Source: Polyangium sp. y55x31 (GTDB taxonomy: Bacteria; Myxococcota_A; Polyangia; Polyangiales; Polyangiaceae). Taken from it: a stretch of DNA of 64,000 bases. The translations under genes were made by a program, and so were the position numbers. This document shows positions 1 to 8,783 of the stretch, piece after piece (position 1 is the stretch's first letter; every line of letters begins with the position of its first letter). Under the pieces are notes generated by a model. That model worked only from the letters and a program-made list of their open reading frames with translations. It did no database searches and was not told the DNA's origin. The stretch covers positions 124,001 to 188,000 of the forward strand of contig NZ_JARZHG010000005.1 of assembly GCF_029946505.1 (NCBI RefSeq), written 5' to 3'.

Positions 1-227
1 AGCAGCTCGTCGTGCACCTCGGGGGGCACGCCGCTGTAGCGGTAGAGCCTGCCATCCTTGAATTCGAGGTCGAGCTCGCGCGCCTCGGGGTTGTACCCGA
101 CGCTGCGCAAGCTCGTGGACGTCACCGGGACGCGCGGCGGGAAGGTTTCGGCTGCCTCGGTTTCGCACGGACGAACCCAGTCCGCGGGCAAACCCTGATC
201 ACCGATGATGGAGCGGCGGTTCTGCAT
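1..227 (-). CDS. KTSC-domain protein, C-terminus beyond the window
   Basis: Seventy-five codons are visible before the window edge cuts the gene. The part read from about codon 35 fits the KTSC domain (named for Lys-Thr-Ser-Cys): TSTSLRSVGYNPEARELDLEF, then a glycine-aromatic segment (KDGRLYRYSGVPPEVHDEL) of the kind that packs the small beta-barrel in this family. The Lys of the name-giving motif is replaced here (TSTS instead of KTS). KTSC proteins are usually 60-100 residues, often phage- or plasmid-associated, and have no firm biochemical role; RNA binding has been suggested. I chose ATG at 227; a GTG at 125 sits directly before the domain and is an alternative. The gene lies on the same strand as, and downstream of, the MBL hydrolase, separated by a 215-base gap holding a strong inverted repeat. 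Confidence 0.6.
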   Translation of the reverse strand, partial: MQNRRSIIGDQGLPADWVRPCETEAAETFPPRVPVTSTSLRSVGYNPEARELDLEFKDGRLYRYSGVPPEVHDEL

Positions 228-261
228 GCAGACCACGTTCCGCGACGAACGTGCCCGTCCC

Positions 262-318
262 GGGACGAACTTGCCTGCCCCGTTTGTCCGCGGGGCGCCG
301 GCAAACCGGGTTCGTCCC
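262..318. repeat. Long imperfect hairpin between MBL hydrolase and KTSC gene
   Basis: Arms GGGACGAAC (262-270) and GTTCGTCCC (310-318) are perfectly complementary. Inside them TTGCC/GGCAA and CCCCG/CGGGG can pair further. The structure follows the stop codon of the hydrolase gene at 443 and precedes the KTSC start on the minus strand. There is no clear T-run, so it may be a terminator-like or leader structure. The rest of the 228-442 gap shows no gene. Confidence 0.4.
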
Positions 319-442
319 CGCTCGCCCGGGGCGGCCCAGCGGCGCGTGGCTGCTCGGCTGGGCGAAGCAAGCAAGCGCAGGGTAGCAGGCGGCGGCCGCG
401 CGCCGGCGCGATCGTTTCGCGGAGCCCGATGGATGGGGGATC

Positions 443-1303
443 TCAGGCCGCGCGGCGGCCAGGTTCCTTCACGTCGAAGGTGAACGTATCGCCTCGCGCG
501 AGATACACGACGCGATCTTCGAGGCCGGCTTCGCGGACGGCCTTGACGAAGTCTTCGAGCGGCGAGCGGAAGACCGTGTAGTCGTCGTAATGGATCGGGA
601 TGGCCTTGCGCGGGTCGAGGATCTGGAGGGCCTCGACGCCTTGCGCTGCGTCCATCGTGACGAGCACGCCGAGGATCCTCGTCCCGCCGAGGTGGAGCAA
701 GGCGAGGTCGATGCCGGAGTATCTGCGCGGAATGGCGCGGAGGTCCTCGTGGACGAGCGTGTCGCCGGAAACGTAGAGACGGAGCGCGGGGGACTCGAAA
801 TCGAGCATCGAGCCCATCGTGTCGGGCAAGAAGCGCGAGACGACGGGCGGGCCGTGGCGCGCGGGCATGGCCGTGATGCGGACGCGCGACGCGCCTTTCT
901 CCACGACGATCGCCCCCCAGCGCTCGAGCCCCTCGGCCCGCCCGAACCCCATGCCGCGCAGGGACGCCGCGGCCTGCTCGGTGGTGACGATCGGCAAGGA
1001 TCGATCGAGCTCGCGCGCGACGCGCCGGTCGAAGTGGTCCTCGTGCAAATGGGAGAGCAGGACGAGGTCCACCGGCGGCAGGTCCGCGAGGTCGATCGCC
1101 GGATTCGTTTTACGTTCCGAGGTCAGGCCATAACCCAGATGAACGTGGTCGCCGGCGTGCAAGAAGTTCGGATCCGTGAGGATCGTGAAGCCGGCATACC
1201 GCAGGAGCACGGTCGCCGTGCCGACGAAAAAGATGGAGCCCGCTCCCCCGGTATTCTCCGCGCCGGGCGGCAGGACGAGGCGCTTCGTTGGTTTCGGTTT
1301 CAT
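443..1303 (-). CDS. MBL-fold metal-dependent hydrolase (UlaG-like)
   Basis: A 286-residue metallo-beta-lactamase-fold protein. The strand-loop IFFVGTATVLLRYAGFTILTD opens the fold, and SHLHEDHFDRR (about residues 87-97) gives the HxHxDH zinc motif. Further ligands are likely in the ARHGPP segment, SGDT and the late HYDDY segment. This spacing matches the UlaG/RomA-type branch (L-ascorbate-6-phosphate lactonase and phospholipase-D-like homologues) rather than beta-lactamases. No signal peptide is visible, so it should act in the cytosol; the substrate cannot be told. ATG at 1303 is chosen because it is preceded by AGGGGA and directly begins a family-like N-terminus; the reading frame stays open far upstream without a coding signature. 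It stands alone, divergent from the SecD-like gene. Confidence 0.85.
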   Translation of the reverse strand: MKPKPTKRLVLPPGAENTGGAGSIFFVGTATVLLRYAGFTILTDPNFLHAGDHVHLGYGLTSERKTNPAIDLADLPPVDLVLLSHLHEDHFDRRVARELDRSLPIVTTEQAAASLRGMGFGRAEGLERWGAIVVEKGASRVRITAMPARHGPPVVSRFLPDTMGSMLDFESPALRLYVSGDTLVHEDLRAIPRRYSGIDLALLHLGGTRILGVLVTMDAAQGVEALQILDPRKAIPIHYDDYTVFRSPLEDFVKAVREAGLEDRVVYLARGDTFTFDVKEPGRRAA

Positions 1304-1426
1304 CCGGGATCCCCTGGGGTGCGTTTGCCGTGGAGTCAAATCGCGGAGTTTTCCCGGCGGGCTCGGCGGCGGGTGACGGACGCCACGGATTGACGACGCC
1401 ACGGGGGCTGGGATACGAAAACGATC

Positions 1427-2146
1427 ATGGATGCCGCTCGCGCCTCGATGACGTTGTTGGCCGCGCTCGCCCTGTCGCCGTTCGGCTACGCGAAGAACGT
1501 CGAAGCCGCGGACGATTCGGGTTTGCAGCCCATGACGATGGAGATCGTCCTGGTCGACGATCGCTTCGACGCATTCGCGAAGCCCGTGGGCCCCTTGCCC
1601 GAAGGCGTGTCGCTCCGCGTCGAGCTGGTGCCCACGGGGCCTGGCGCGCACGCGACAAACCATTACGCCGTGCTGCTCAAGAAGCCCGGCGAGACGGACA
1701 CCCAGGCGAAGGAGCGCTTCTCGCCGTGGCTCTCGGCGCAACCACTCCCGGCCGGGCGCAGGTTCGTCCTCGGCGACGTGATCCAGGAAAACGAGGCGGG
1801 GGAGACGCAATCGATCGGCCTGCGCACGTACGTGCTCACCGGAGAGCCGATCGTCACCGAGGCGAACGTGGTCGATGCGAGCGTGGGCATGGAAGGCGCG
1901 CCCATCCGGCAGGGGGTCGTGACCGTGACGCTCGACGCCGCGGGCGGCGAGCGGTTCCACGCGGCGACGCGCGAGCACGTGGACGAGCGAATCGCGATCG
2001 TGGTGGATGGCAAAGCGTTCAGCGTGCCTGTCGTCAAGGCGCCCATTCCCGGCGGGCAGTTCTGGATCTCGACGCACGAGTACGGCGTTCAGGCAGTGGC
2101 CGAGGCCGAGCGGCTCGCCGCGAGGCTACGCGGCAAAGCGAAGTGA
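1427..2146 (+). CDS. Stand-alone SecD P1-head-like exported protein
   Basis: A 239-residue protein with an N-terminal hydrophobic segment ending near AEA (about residue 28), probably a signal peptide. The C-terminal part (about 160-215) carries signature stretches of the SecD first periplasmic domain head: VTVTLDAAGGERFHAATREH, then ERIAIVVDGKAFSVPVV and PIPGGQFWIS. In full SecD this domain sits between TM1 and TM2 and helps pull proteins across the membrane. Here there are no RND-type membrane helices at all, and the protein is far shorter than SecD (500-600 residues). The middle section (about 30-150) is not recognised. It is probably a periplasmic protein that reuses the P1-head fold; a role in translocation is not shown. 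It runs divergently from the MBL hydrolase. Confidence 0.65.
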   Translation: MDAARASMTLLAALALSPFGYAKNVEAADDSGLQPMTMEIVLVDDRFDAFAKPVGPLPEGVSLRVELVPTGPGAHATNHYAVLLKKPGETDTQAKERFSPWLSAQPLPAGRRFVLGDVIQENEAGETQSIGLRTYVLTGEPIVTEANVVDASVGMEGAPIRQGVVTVTLDAAGGERFHAATREHVDERIAIVVDGKAFSVPVVKAPIPGGQFWISTHEYGVQAVAEAERLAARLRGKAK

Positions 2147-2181
2147 CGCGGGGCGTGGGGCCGCGGCGCGGGGCTCATTGA

Positions 2182-2197
2182 CCGCGCCGCAGCGCGG
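2182..2197. terminator. Short GC hairpin after the SecD-like gene
   Basis: CCGCGC and GCGCGG face each other over a four-base loop, about 35 bases after the stop codon at 2146. No T-run follows, so a role as terminator is only suggested by position. Confidence 0.25.
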
Positions 2198-2292
2198 CGG
2201 ACGGACACGAGCGCTTTCGGCACGGCCTCTGCATACCGAGGCTCATCCGGGCGCGAGAGGGCGCGTCCGCGGCATACAGGAGCACGAAGGTG

Positions 2293-2487
2293 ATGCGGAA
2301 GGAGAAATCGAGACCCGACGATCGAAGCGAGCCAGAGGTGCCCCCGAGCGGGCCGCCTCGGGCGCCGAAGGCCGACGCCGAGGGCCACATTCCCCCGAAC
2401 GCCCTGCATACGCCGACGCCCCCGCAGACGCAGCCCTCGGATCCGAGGTATTACGAAAAAATACCCAAGCTGCCCGGGGACACCTGA
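2293..2487 (+). CDS. Small proline-rich hypothetical protein
   Basis: A 64-residue hydrophilic protein: a charged start (MRKEKSRPDDRSEPE), a Pro-rich middle with PPSGPP and PTPPQTQP, and a tail DPRYYEKIPKLPGDT. It has no membrane segment, cysteines or recognised domain. GTG at 2290 and ATG at 2293 are adjacent starts; GAAGG overlaps that region and AGGAG lies about a dozen bases upstream. Amino-acid composition looks coding rather than a shadow, because the GC-rich alternative frames give Arg/Ala-rich strings. It converges on the XRE gene, with 17 bases between stop codons. Function unknown. Confidence 0.45.
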   Translation: MRKEKSRPDDRSEPEVPPSGPPRAPKADAEGHIPPNALHTPTPPQTQPSDPRYYEKIPKLPGDT

Positions 2488-2504
2488 GTCCAAGCGCCCC
2501 CGGA

Positions 2505-2876
2505 TTATGCTCGCGCGCTCGTGCGGCGGCGCGTCGGGGCTTGCGCCTCGACCGGAGCGCGCGCCTGCATCTCGCGGCGCAGCTTCGTCAGATCTTTCTT
2601 CGGCAATTTGCGAACGAGGTCGGCGATCCGGCCTCGATCGTCCTCTTCGGGGAACGTCACGAGATCCATCGGGAGCGCTTCGAGCGCGAGCGCGATGCGC
2701 TCCAGCGTCTCGACCGTGATCGCCGCGAGCCCGTGTTCGACGCTCGAAAGATGGCCTTTCGATAGACCACCCGCGTCCGCGAGCTGGGCCAGGGACAGGT
2801 TCCGCTCGACGCGGGGCGCACGGATACGGGCACCAATCTTGGAAGTGAAGGGAGCAGCAGTCTTTCGTCTAGGCAT
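2505..2876 (-). CDS. XRE-family helix-turn-helix regulator
   Basis: A 123-residue DNA-binding protein. Residues about 13-70 form a Cro/C1-type HTH: IGARIRAPRVERNLSLAQLA, then GLSKGHLSSVEHGLAAITVE as the recognition-helix region, and LERIALALE as the closing helix. The usual Arg-Lys turn before helix 2 reads RAPRVERNLS. The remainder (PMDLVTFPEEDDR and a Lys/Arg-rich tail) is family-variable and gives no ligand domain. ATG at 2876 is the only start that fits the domain. The 243 bases upstream (2877-3119) hold a relatively AT-rich stretch near the start and no gene; autoregulation there is plausible but not visible as a clear operator. Confidence 0.8.
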   Translation of the reverse strand: MPRRKTAAPFTSKIGARIRAPRVERNLSLAQLADAGGLSKGHLSSVEHGLAAITVETLERIALALEALPMDLVTFPEEDDRGRIADLVRKLPKKDLTKLRREMQARAPVEAQAPTRRRTSARA

Positions 2877-3119
2877 GGCGCTGACTATGCCACAACAAGA
2901 GCCCAGCCAAACATGATTTCGTCATCTTCCCATCAAGTTTTACTTAGGCGAACATTCTGCTGTTCTCAGGGGCGATGCGCTGCATCCAAGGCCTCTGGAT
3001 CGCGGGCGCGCGGCCCGCTCCGGCCGGCGCGCGAGCGGTGTCGGGAGAAGCCGACGCTCACGCGGCCTCCACACACGCGAGACCTCAATGGCAGCTTGTG
3101 ATTCCGACCATGACGTACC

Positions 3120-4475
3120 ATGACCGCGCACATGGCTACGCATGCGCTGCAAGAGGGGGCACTGCCTCGCACCGTGGCGGCGTGCGCTCTCCCGCTCGCG
3201 GGGACGCGGCACGACCATGATGCATTGCTCCATGCCATCGGGGATTCGACGATCGTCCTGCTCGGGGAGGCGTCGCACGGGACGCACGAGTTCTACAGCG
3301 AGCGCGCGCGCCTTTCGCGCCGGCTCATCGAGGAGAAGGGTTTCTGCGCGGTCGCCGTCGAGGCCGACTGGCCCGACGCCTATCGCATCAATCGTTTCGT
3401 CCGAGGCAGGGGCCCGGACCCGGGGCCGCTCGAAGCGCTCGGCGGATTCGAGCGCTTCCCCGCGTGGATGTGGCGAAACACGGACGTGCTCGATTTCGTG
3501 AAGTGGCTCCGGGAGCACAACGACGCCCACCCCCACCGAGCCGCCGGGTTCTACGGGCTCGATCTCTACAGCATGAACACGTCGATCGATGCCGTGCTCG
3601 CGTATCTCGACCGGATCGATCCCGAAGGGGCCGAGCGAGCGAGGCAGCGATACGGGTGCTTCGAGGTCTTCGGCCACGATACGCAGGCGTACGGGTATGC
3701 GACGAGCGTCGGGATGGCGGAATCGTGCGAGGACGAAGTGGTCCGGCAGCTCCTGGAGATCCAGCGGCGCGCGCCCGAGTATGCCCGCCGCGGGCCGGAT
3801 GAGGAGGGCGAGGACGAGGCGTTCTTCGCCGAGCAGAACGCGCGCCTCGTGATGAACGCGGAGCGTTATTATCGCGCGATGTTCCGCGGCGGGGCCGCCT
3901 CGTGGAACCTGCGCGACGAGCACATGGCCGAGACGCTCGATGCGCTGCGGGCGCACCTCGGGCGCCGGCGCGGCTCGCCCGCCAAGGTCGTCGTGTGGGC
4001 GCACAACTCGCACCTCGGCGACGCGCGGGCGACCGAAATGTCCCGCGAGGGCGAGCTCAACGTCGGCCAGCTCGTGAAGGAGCGCCACCCGGACGTTTTT
4101 TCGATCGGTTTCACCACGTATGCGGGGATGGTCTCGGCCGCGTCGGGCTGGGGCGCCGAGGTCGAGCAAAAACGCGTGCGTCCCGCGCGTCCCGACAGTT
4201 ACGAGGCCATCCTGCACGCCACGGGCATCGAAAAGTTCGCGCTCCTCCTGCATGATCCGAGGCTCGGGCCGCTCCACAGGCAGCGGCTCGAACGGGCGAT
4301 CGGGGTCGTGTATCTGCCGGCGACCGAGCGGGCGAGTCATTATTTCTATGCCGACCTCGCCGCCCAGTTCGACGCGGTCATTCATTTCGATCTGACGCAC
4401 GCGGTCGAGCCCCTCGAAAAGACGGCGCGCTGGGAAGCAGGCGAGGCGCCGGAGACGTACCCGACCGGGCTCTGA
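3120..4475 (+). CDS. Erythromycin esterase family protein
   Basis: A 451-residue protein covering the full erythromycin esterase fold (EreA/EreB/SucC-like, PF05139). Visible landmarks: [14 protein letters not shown] (about 43-56), which carries the conserved Glu and His; [45 protein letters not shown] (about 291-307), holding the second catalytic-region His; and the late [11 protein letters not shown]. Characterised Ere enzymes hydrolyse the macrolide lactone through a His-centred mechanism, but most family members in soil bacteria are not known to act on macrolides, so resistance should not be assumed. No signal peptide is visible. ATG at 3120 is used; a second ATG four codons later is also possible. 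It is a single gene with flanking gaps of 243 and 185 bases. Confidence 0.85.
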   Translation: MTAHMATHALQEGALPRTVAACALPLAGTRHDHDALLHAIGDSTIVLLGEASHGTHEFYSERARLSRRLIEEKGFCAVAVEADWPDAYRINRFVRGRGPDPGPLEALGGFERFPAWMWRNTDVLDFVKWLREHNDAHPHRAAGFYGLDLYSMNTSIDAVLAYLDRIDPEGAERARQRYGCFEVFGHDTQAYGYATSVGMAESCEDEVVRQLLEIQRRAPEYARRGPDEEGEDEAFFAEQNARLVMNAERYYRAMFRGGAASWNLRDEHMAETLDALRAHLGRRRGSPAKVVVWAHNSHLGDARATEMSREGELNVGQLVKERHPDVFSIGFTTYAGMVSAASGWGAEVEQKRVRPARPDSYEAILHATGIEKFALLLHDPRLGPLHRQRLERAIGVVYLPATERASHYFYADLAAQFDAVIHFDLTHAVEPLEKTARWEAGEAPETYPTGL

Positions 4476-4660
4476 GCCGCCTTGCTCATGAAGGGGCTTC
4501 CCGCTCGCGCGGCGAGCACTAGGAGGGCCCCCATGCCCACGACGAGGCGTAAAGACCTGGCCATGGATGGCCCGCGCGCGCGCGGAGCCGCACACGCGAG
4601 GGGCGCGCCGTTCGACCGGGGCGCTGCTTCGAGTGGGCATGTCGACGCCACGGAGGATCC

Positions 4661-5785
4661 ATGTTCGATTGGCTGATCGTGGGCGCAGGGTTTTCGGGCA
4701 GCGTGCTGGCGGAGCGGCTCGCGCGTGGATCCGGCAAGCGGGTCCTCCTCATCGACAAACGTCGCCACATCGGAGGCAACGCATACGACCATTACGACGA
4801 CGACGGCCTCCTCGTCCACGCGTACGGGCCGCACGTCTTCCACACGAACTCGAAAGAGGTCTTCGATTACCTCTCGCAGTTCACCGCGTGGCGGCCGTAC
4901 CAGCACCGGGTGCTCGCGTCCGTGGACGGGCAGCTCGTCCCGATCCCGATCAACCTCGACACCATCAATCGCCTGTACAACCTGCGCCTGACGTCGCTCG
5001 AGCTCGAGGTGTTCTTCGCCGAGCGCGCCGAGAGAATCGCGCGCGCGCGGACGAGCGAGGACGTCATCGTCGGCAAGGTCGGGCGCGAGCTTTACGAGAA
5101 GTTCTTCCGTAATTACACGCGCAAGCAATGGGGGCTCGATCCCTCCGAGCTCGACGCCTCGGTGACCACGCACATCCCGGTCCGGACGAGCCGCGACGAC
5201 CGGTATTTCACGGACACGTACCAGGCGATGCCGCTCCGCGGCTACACGCGGATGTTCGAGCGCATGCTCGACCACCCGAACATCAAGGTCATGCTCGGCG
5301 TGGATTTTCGCGAGGTCGAGAGATCGATCCCGCACGATCAGGTCATCTACACGGGGCCGATCGACGCCTATTTCGATCATCGTTACGGCAAGCTCCCGTA
5401 TCGCTCGCTCGAGTTCCGCTTCGAGACGAAGAACACCCCGGTCTTCCAGCCGGCGCCCGTCGTGAACCACCCGAACGAGCACCCCTACACGCGCGTGACC
5501 GAATTCAAGTACCTCACGGGGCAGGAGCACCCAAAGACGACGGTCGTGTACGAATACCCGCGCGCCGAGGGCGACCCTTGTTACCCGATCCCGCGGCCCG
5601 AGAACGCGGAGCTCTACCGGAAGTACGAGGCGCTCGCCGCGGCCACGCCCGGCGTCCATTTCATCGGCAGGCTCGCGACCTACCGGTATTATAACATGGA
5701 CCAGGTGGTCGCGCAGGCGCTCACGCTCTACGCGAAGCTCACCGGCCTGTCGCGCAGGTGGACGACGTTCGCGACCGCTGCCTAG
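4661..5785 (+). CDS. glf: UDP-galactopyranose mutase
   Basis: A 374-residue flavoenzyme that interconverts UDP-galactopyranose and UDP-galactofuranose, the donor for galactofuranose in surface glycans. FAD-binding GAGFSGSVLAERLA starts at residue 9, followed by LLIDKRRHIGGNAYD and YGPHVFHTN, all hallmarks of Glf. NYTRKQWGLDPSEL (about 151) and the run after PVVNHPNEHPYTR match substrate-binding segments, and YRYYNMDQ near residue 345 is the late FAD motif. Length equals that of the Escherichia coli enzyme. ATG at 4661 follows GGAGG with six bases of spacing, a strong ribosome site. It is not part of a glycan gene cluster: the next gene starts 241 bases later, and that interval (5786-6026) shows no gene. 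Confidence 0.95.
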   Translation: MFDWLIVGAGFSGSVLAERLARGSGKRVLLIDKRRHIGGNAYDHYDDDGLLVHAYGPHVFHTNSKEVFDYLSQFTAWRPYQHRVLASVDGQLVPIPINLDTINRLYNLRLTSLELEVFFAERAERIARARTSEDVIVGKVGRELYEKFFRNYTRKQWGLDPSELDASVTTHIPVRTSRDDRYFTDTYQAMPLRGYTRMFERMLDHPNIKVMLGVDFREVERSIPHDQVIYTGPIDAYFDHRYGKLPYRSLEFRFETKNTPVFQPAPVVNHPNEHPYTRVTEFKYLTGQEHPKTTVVYEYPRAEGDPCYPIPRPENAELYRKYEALAAATPGVHFIGRLATYRYYNMDQVVAQALTLYAKLTGLSRRWTTFATAA

Positions 5786-6026
5786 CGAAAGGCCAGCAAG
5801 CGGTCCCGGCGGCGCGGCCGCCTCCGGCCGACCCTGCGGGACCCCGGAGATCATTTCTGGCGTTCCGGGAATCCGTGACTCCACGGGACCGGGCGTTCGT
5901 CGCCCCCTGCCTCGATATCACTCCGTAACGTGAGGTCCTCGAATTCCCGGAGGCAGAAAGCCTCATGCGGGAACGATCGAGCTTGCTCGACCTCGAAGTC
6001 GTGCTGATGTTGTACCGAGCTCAGGC

Positions 6027-7499
6027 ATGGCACGACGGAATTCTCTGCGAGGGCTTGCGGGACAGGTGTCGCGTCGCGCGGCGCTGAAGGGGCTCGGTGC
6101 CGGGATCGGCGCCGCGGCGCTCGGAAGCGCGTGCGCGCCTGGGCCCGATCGTTGCGAGGCCGGGGGCACGGCGCCGGCCGTGGGGCCCGATTTCGACGCC
6201 CATGGCGCGCCCTCGCCGAGGCGATTGCTCGCCGGAATCGACACGTTCGTGGTCGTCATGATGGAGAACCGCTCCTTCGACCACTTCTTCGGCGCTCTCG
6301 CGTTGGATCCCGATTATCCAGCGCGGGAAGCCGTCGACGGGCTCGAAGGCGGCGAGACGAACGAGGACGACGACGGCACCTCGATTGCCATGCATCGGGC
6401 GGAGGCGCCTTGTGATCATCACGGCCCGCTGCATACCTGGGACGCGGCGCACACCGCGTTCGCCGGGGGGCGGAACGACGGCTTTTTGCGGGCGAATACG
6501 GGCGCCGCGTGGCGGCAGCGTGACGCGATGACGTACCACGATCGGAGCCAGATCCCGCTATTTTATGCGCTGGCCGATCAATACGTCGTCTGTGATCGGT
6601 GGTTCTCGTCCGTGCTCGGGCCGACCTGGCCGAACCGGTTTTTCCTGCACGCCGCGACGTCGGAGGGCATCACCACGAACGATCCGATCACGGACGGGCC
6701 GGCGACGATCTGGGAAAAGCTCGGGAAAGGTTGCTGGTCCTCGAAGGCGTACGCCGCCGGGGTCGCGCACTGGTATCACGCAGGCTTTCGGGGGCGTACG
6801 CTCGGGGGCAACGATCCGATGGTCTCCACGCGGATCGAGACCTTTTTCCACGACGCGCGCACCGGCAACCTGCCCAATTTCTCCCTCATCGATCCCGATT
6901 TCTGGTCCTCCGACCTCCACCCGCCGCACAGCCTGGCCCTCGGTGAGGCCTTGCTCGGGAGCATCGTGCGCTCGATGCAGGAGAGCCCGCAATGGGGGCG
7001 CTCGCTCCTCGTCATCACCTTCGACGAATACGGCGGGTTTTTCGACCACGTGTCCCCGCCGACCACGGAGGACCCACGCCCGGCGTTTCGCCAGCTCGGC
7101 TTCCGTGTCCCTTCCCTCGTGATCGGCCCGTCCGTGCGCGCGGGTGAGGTCGTCTCCACGCAATTCGAGCACGTCTCGATCGCGGCGACGCTGGCCACGC
7201 GGTTCGGCATCGAGAGCCTCGGGTCGCGCATGGATGCGGCCGCGGATCTCGCGTCGTGCATCGACCCTTCGCGGGTGGGTTTGCCCCCGGGGCCCATGGG
7301 CAGGCTGCCGCGCATCGAGATCGACCGGCGGCGCGTGGAAGAGGTGAGCTTCCGTTTTACGAGCCAACCGGGAATCGAAGCGGCGCTCCGCGCGGGCGCG
7401 ATTCCCCTCGATCGAATCGACACGCGCTCGCACGAGGAGCGCCTCGGCTCCTTGCTGCGCCACGCACAGGAATTCGAGGTCGCGAGGGTCACCGGATGA
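6027..7499 (+). CDS. Tat-exported phosphoesterase (phospholipase C / acid phosphatase family)
   Basis: A 490-residue member of the phosphoesterase family PF04185. The N-terminus has a twin-arginine signal: SRRAALKG near residue 16, then a hydrophobic stretch with a Cys in GSACAP, so Tat export, possibly with lipid attachment. FVVVMMENRSFDHFFGAL (about 73-90) carries the metal-binding ENRSFDH signature; FSLIDPDFW and VITFDEYGGFFDHVSPP (about 329-345) supply further metal ligands. Family members cleave phospholipid head groups or organic phosphates in the periplasm or outside the cell; this sequence alone cannot decide. The stop codon overlaps the start of the next gene as ATGA, so translation of the two is probably coupled. 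Confidence 0.88.
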   Translation: MARRNSLRGLAGQVSRRAALKGLGAGIGAAALGSACAPGPDRCEAGGTAPAVGPDFDAHGAPSPRRLLAGIDTFVVVMMENRSFDHFFGALALDPDYPAREAVDGLEGGETNEDDDGTSIAMHRAEAPCDHHGPLHTWDAAHTAFAGGRNDGFLRANTGAAWRQRDAMTYHDRSQIPLFYALADQYVVCDRWFSSVLGPTWPNRFFLHAATSEGITTNDPITDGPATIWEKLGKGCWSSKAYAAGVAHWYHAGFRGRTLGGNDPMVSTRIETFFHDARTGNLPNFSLIDPDFWSSDLHPPHSLALGEALLGSIVRSMQESPQWGRSLLVITFDEYGGFFDHVSPPTTEDPRPAFRQLGFRVPSLVIGPSVRAGEVVSTQFEHVSIAATLATRFGIESLGSRMDAAADLASCIDPSRVGLPPGPMGRLPRIEIDRRRVEEVSFRFTSQPGIEAALRAGAIPLDRIDTRSHEERLGSLLRHAQEFEVARVTG

Positions 7500-8284
7500 G
7501 GCGGACGTCGCTCCATGCAGCCGCGCTCGTCCTTGCCCTCGCCGCGGGGGCGGCGCGCGCGGACGCCGCCGAGGAAGCGGCCGCGCCCGAGGCCAAGCGG
7601 CCCTTGATGCTCCCGCCGCTCGCGCGGAACATGGTGCGCGTGCAGGGCACCGTGCGCCCGTTCTTCAACCTGATCGGGCCGGGCGGAGGCGCGATCGGGG
7701 ATCTGTCGGTCGAGTATTACTTCCAGCGGCCCTTCAAGGTCGGCTTCGAGCTCTCTCCGTTCGCGTTCGTTTTCGTCCCCGAGGGCCCGGGCACCATCGT
7801 GCATGCCCGCGTGCGCGGGGCGTTCTCCTCCGATTATGTCGAGGTCGGTCTCGGAATCGGGGGGCGAATGCAGTATTTCGGCCCGAGCGGCCTCTCCGTC
7901 GCGCCGGCGATGCGGCTCGGCAGCCTGGACGGCGTGAATGTGCGGGCGGAGATGGGGTATTCGCTGATCCGCAATTATTACACGCAGAAGGCGCAGTTCG
8001 CGCTTTCGCACGTGACCGGCGGCCTCGACGTCCCGGTGACGCAACGATTGGCGATCACCCTGGACGGCGGGTATGGGCTCGATCTATGGGCGTATGCGAC
8101 CCTCGGCGTGCGGCAATGGATCAAGGGGCACGGCGAGCCGGGCTCGCTCGCGATCGGAGCGTCCGCGGGGGCCGCGTGGGTGGTCGATCGATTTCCCTGT
8201 CAGTATGGCGACATCGACCCCTGCCGCGGGGCCGCTTGGGGCCTCGGGCCGACGATTGCCGTCCGGGTCGATCGACGATTCTGA
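7496..8284 (+). CDS. Predicted outer-membrane beta-barrel protein
   Basis: A 262-residue exported protein of unknown family. It has a classical signal peptide (MRRTSLHAAALVLALAAGAARADA). The mature part is built from alternating polar/hydrophobic strands rich in Gly and aromatics, such as LSVEYYFQRPFKVGFELS, VEVGLGIGGRMQYFG and LAITLDGGYGLDLWAYATLG, and it ends in RVDRRF with a terminal Phe, as outer-membrane barrels usually do. Two Cys in PCQYGDIDPCRG may form a disulphide in a loop. It starts inside the stop codon of the phosphoesterase (ATGA at 7496), so the two products are likely made together, perhaps an exported enzyme and its outer-membrane partner; that link is inference. Confidence 0.7.
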   Translation: MRRTSLHAAALVLALAAGAARADAAEEAAAPEAKRPLMLPPLARNMVRVQGTVRPFFNLIGPGGGAIGDLSVEYYFQRPFKVGFELSPFAFVFVPEGPGTIVHARVRGAFSSDYVEVGLGIGGRMQYFGPSGLSVAPAMRLGSLDGVNVRAEMGYSLIRNYYTQKAQFALSHVTGGLDVPVTQRLAITLDGGYGLDLWAYATLGVRQWIKGHGEPGSLAIGASAGAAWVVDRFPCQYGDIDPCRGAAWGLGPTIAVRVDRRF

Positions 8285-8336
8285 CGCTGCCTCGCCGAGA
8301 GGCGTGGGCAGCACCCCCCACCTTGGGCAAGAACCG

Positions 8337-8723
8337 TCAATACATTGGCGTGCCGCCGCTGCCGCCCTGTCCCGTCGGGCAGGTGGACGAGCCGACGACG
8401 TAGCAGCCGTGGGTCGGGACGTCGCAGCAGTTGACGGCGCCTTGCGGGGCCGCGGGGCAGCTATTCTGGCAGTCCGCGTCGGCGTTGCACTGGTCCACGC
8501 AGACCGGCCCGCCGCCGCTGCTGCTGCTGGAGCTCGACGCCGTGCTCCCGGACCCGCCGGCGCCGCCTTCGCCGCCGCTGCCGCCGGTTCCGACGTCACC
8601 GCCGTAGCCGCCGTCGCCGCCGGAAGGCTGGTTGCCGAACTCCGGCCGCTCGGAGGTCGCGCAGGCAGTGAAGCTCGCGCCGAAGAGACCAAGGACCAAC
8701 CAAGTGACGCTAGTGTATTTCAC
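8337..8723 (-). CDS. Cys-rich lipoprotein with Gly/Ser linker
   Basis: A 128-residue lipoprotein. The signal peptide runs to lipobox FTAC (Cys about 21); then comes a low-complexity Gly/Ser linker (GGDGGYGGDVGTGG and a run of seven Ser) and a Cys-rich tail holding CVDQCNADADCQNSC and CCDVPTHGC. The tail has eight or more Cys, suggesting a small disulphide-bonded knot on the cell surface. Such linker-plus-Cys-knot lipoproteins are common in myxobacteria, with no known task. The start is GTG at 8723, set by the signal peptide. The gene at 52515 has a similar plan. It is divergent from the following transmembrane gene, 60 bases away. Confidence 0.7.
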   Translation of the reverse strand: MKYTSVTWLVLGLFGASFTACATSERPEFGNQPSGGDGGYGGDVGTGGSGGEGGAGGSGSTASSSSSSSGGGPVCVDQCNADADCQNSCPAAPQGAVNCCDVPTHGCYVVGSSTCPTGQGGSGGTPMY

Positions 8724-8783
8724 GAGTTTGTGGTTTGAGAGTACCCGAATGCCGCGCCCTCCACAACTACCTCCTTGTCGACA

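Noticed and set aside
3120-4475. Macrolide resistance determinant
   Set aside because: The protein is in the erythromycin esterase family, but most environmental members are not known to act on macrolides, and no resistance or mobile context is present.
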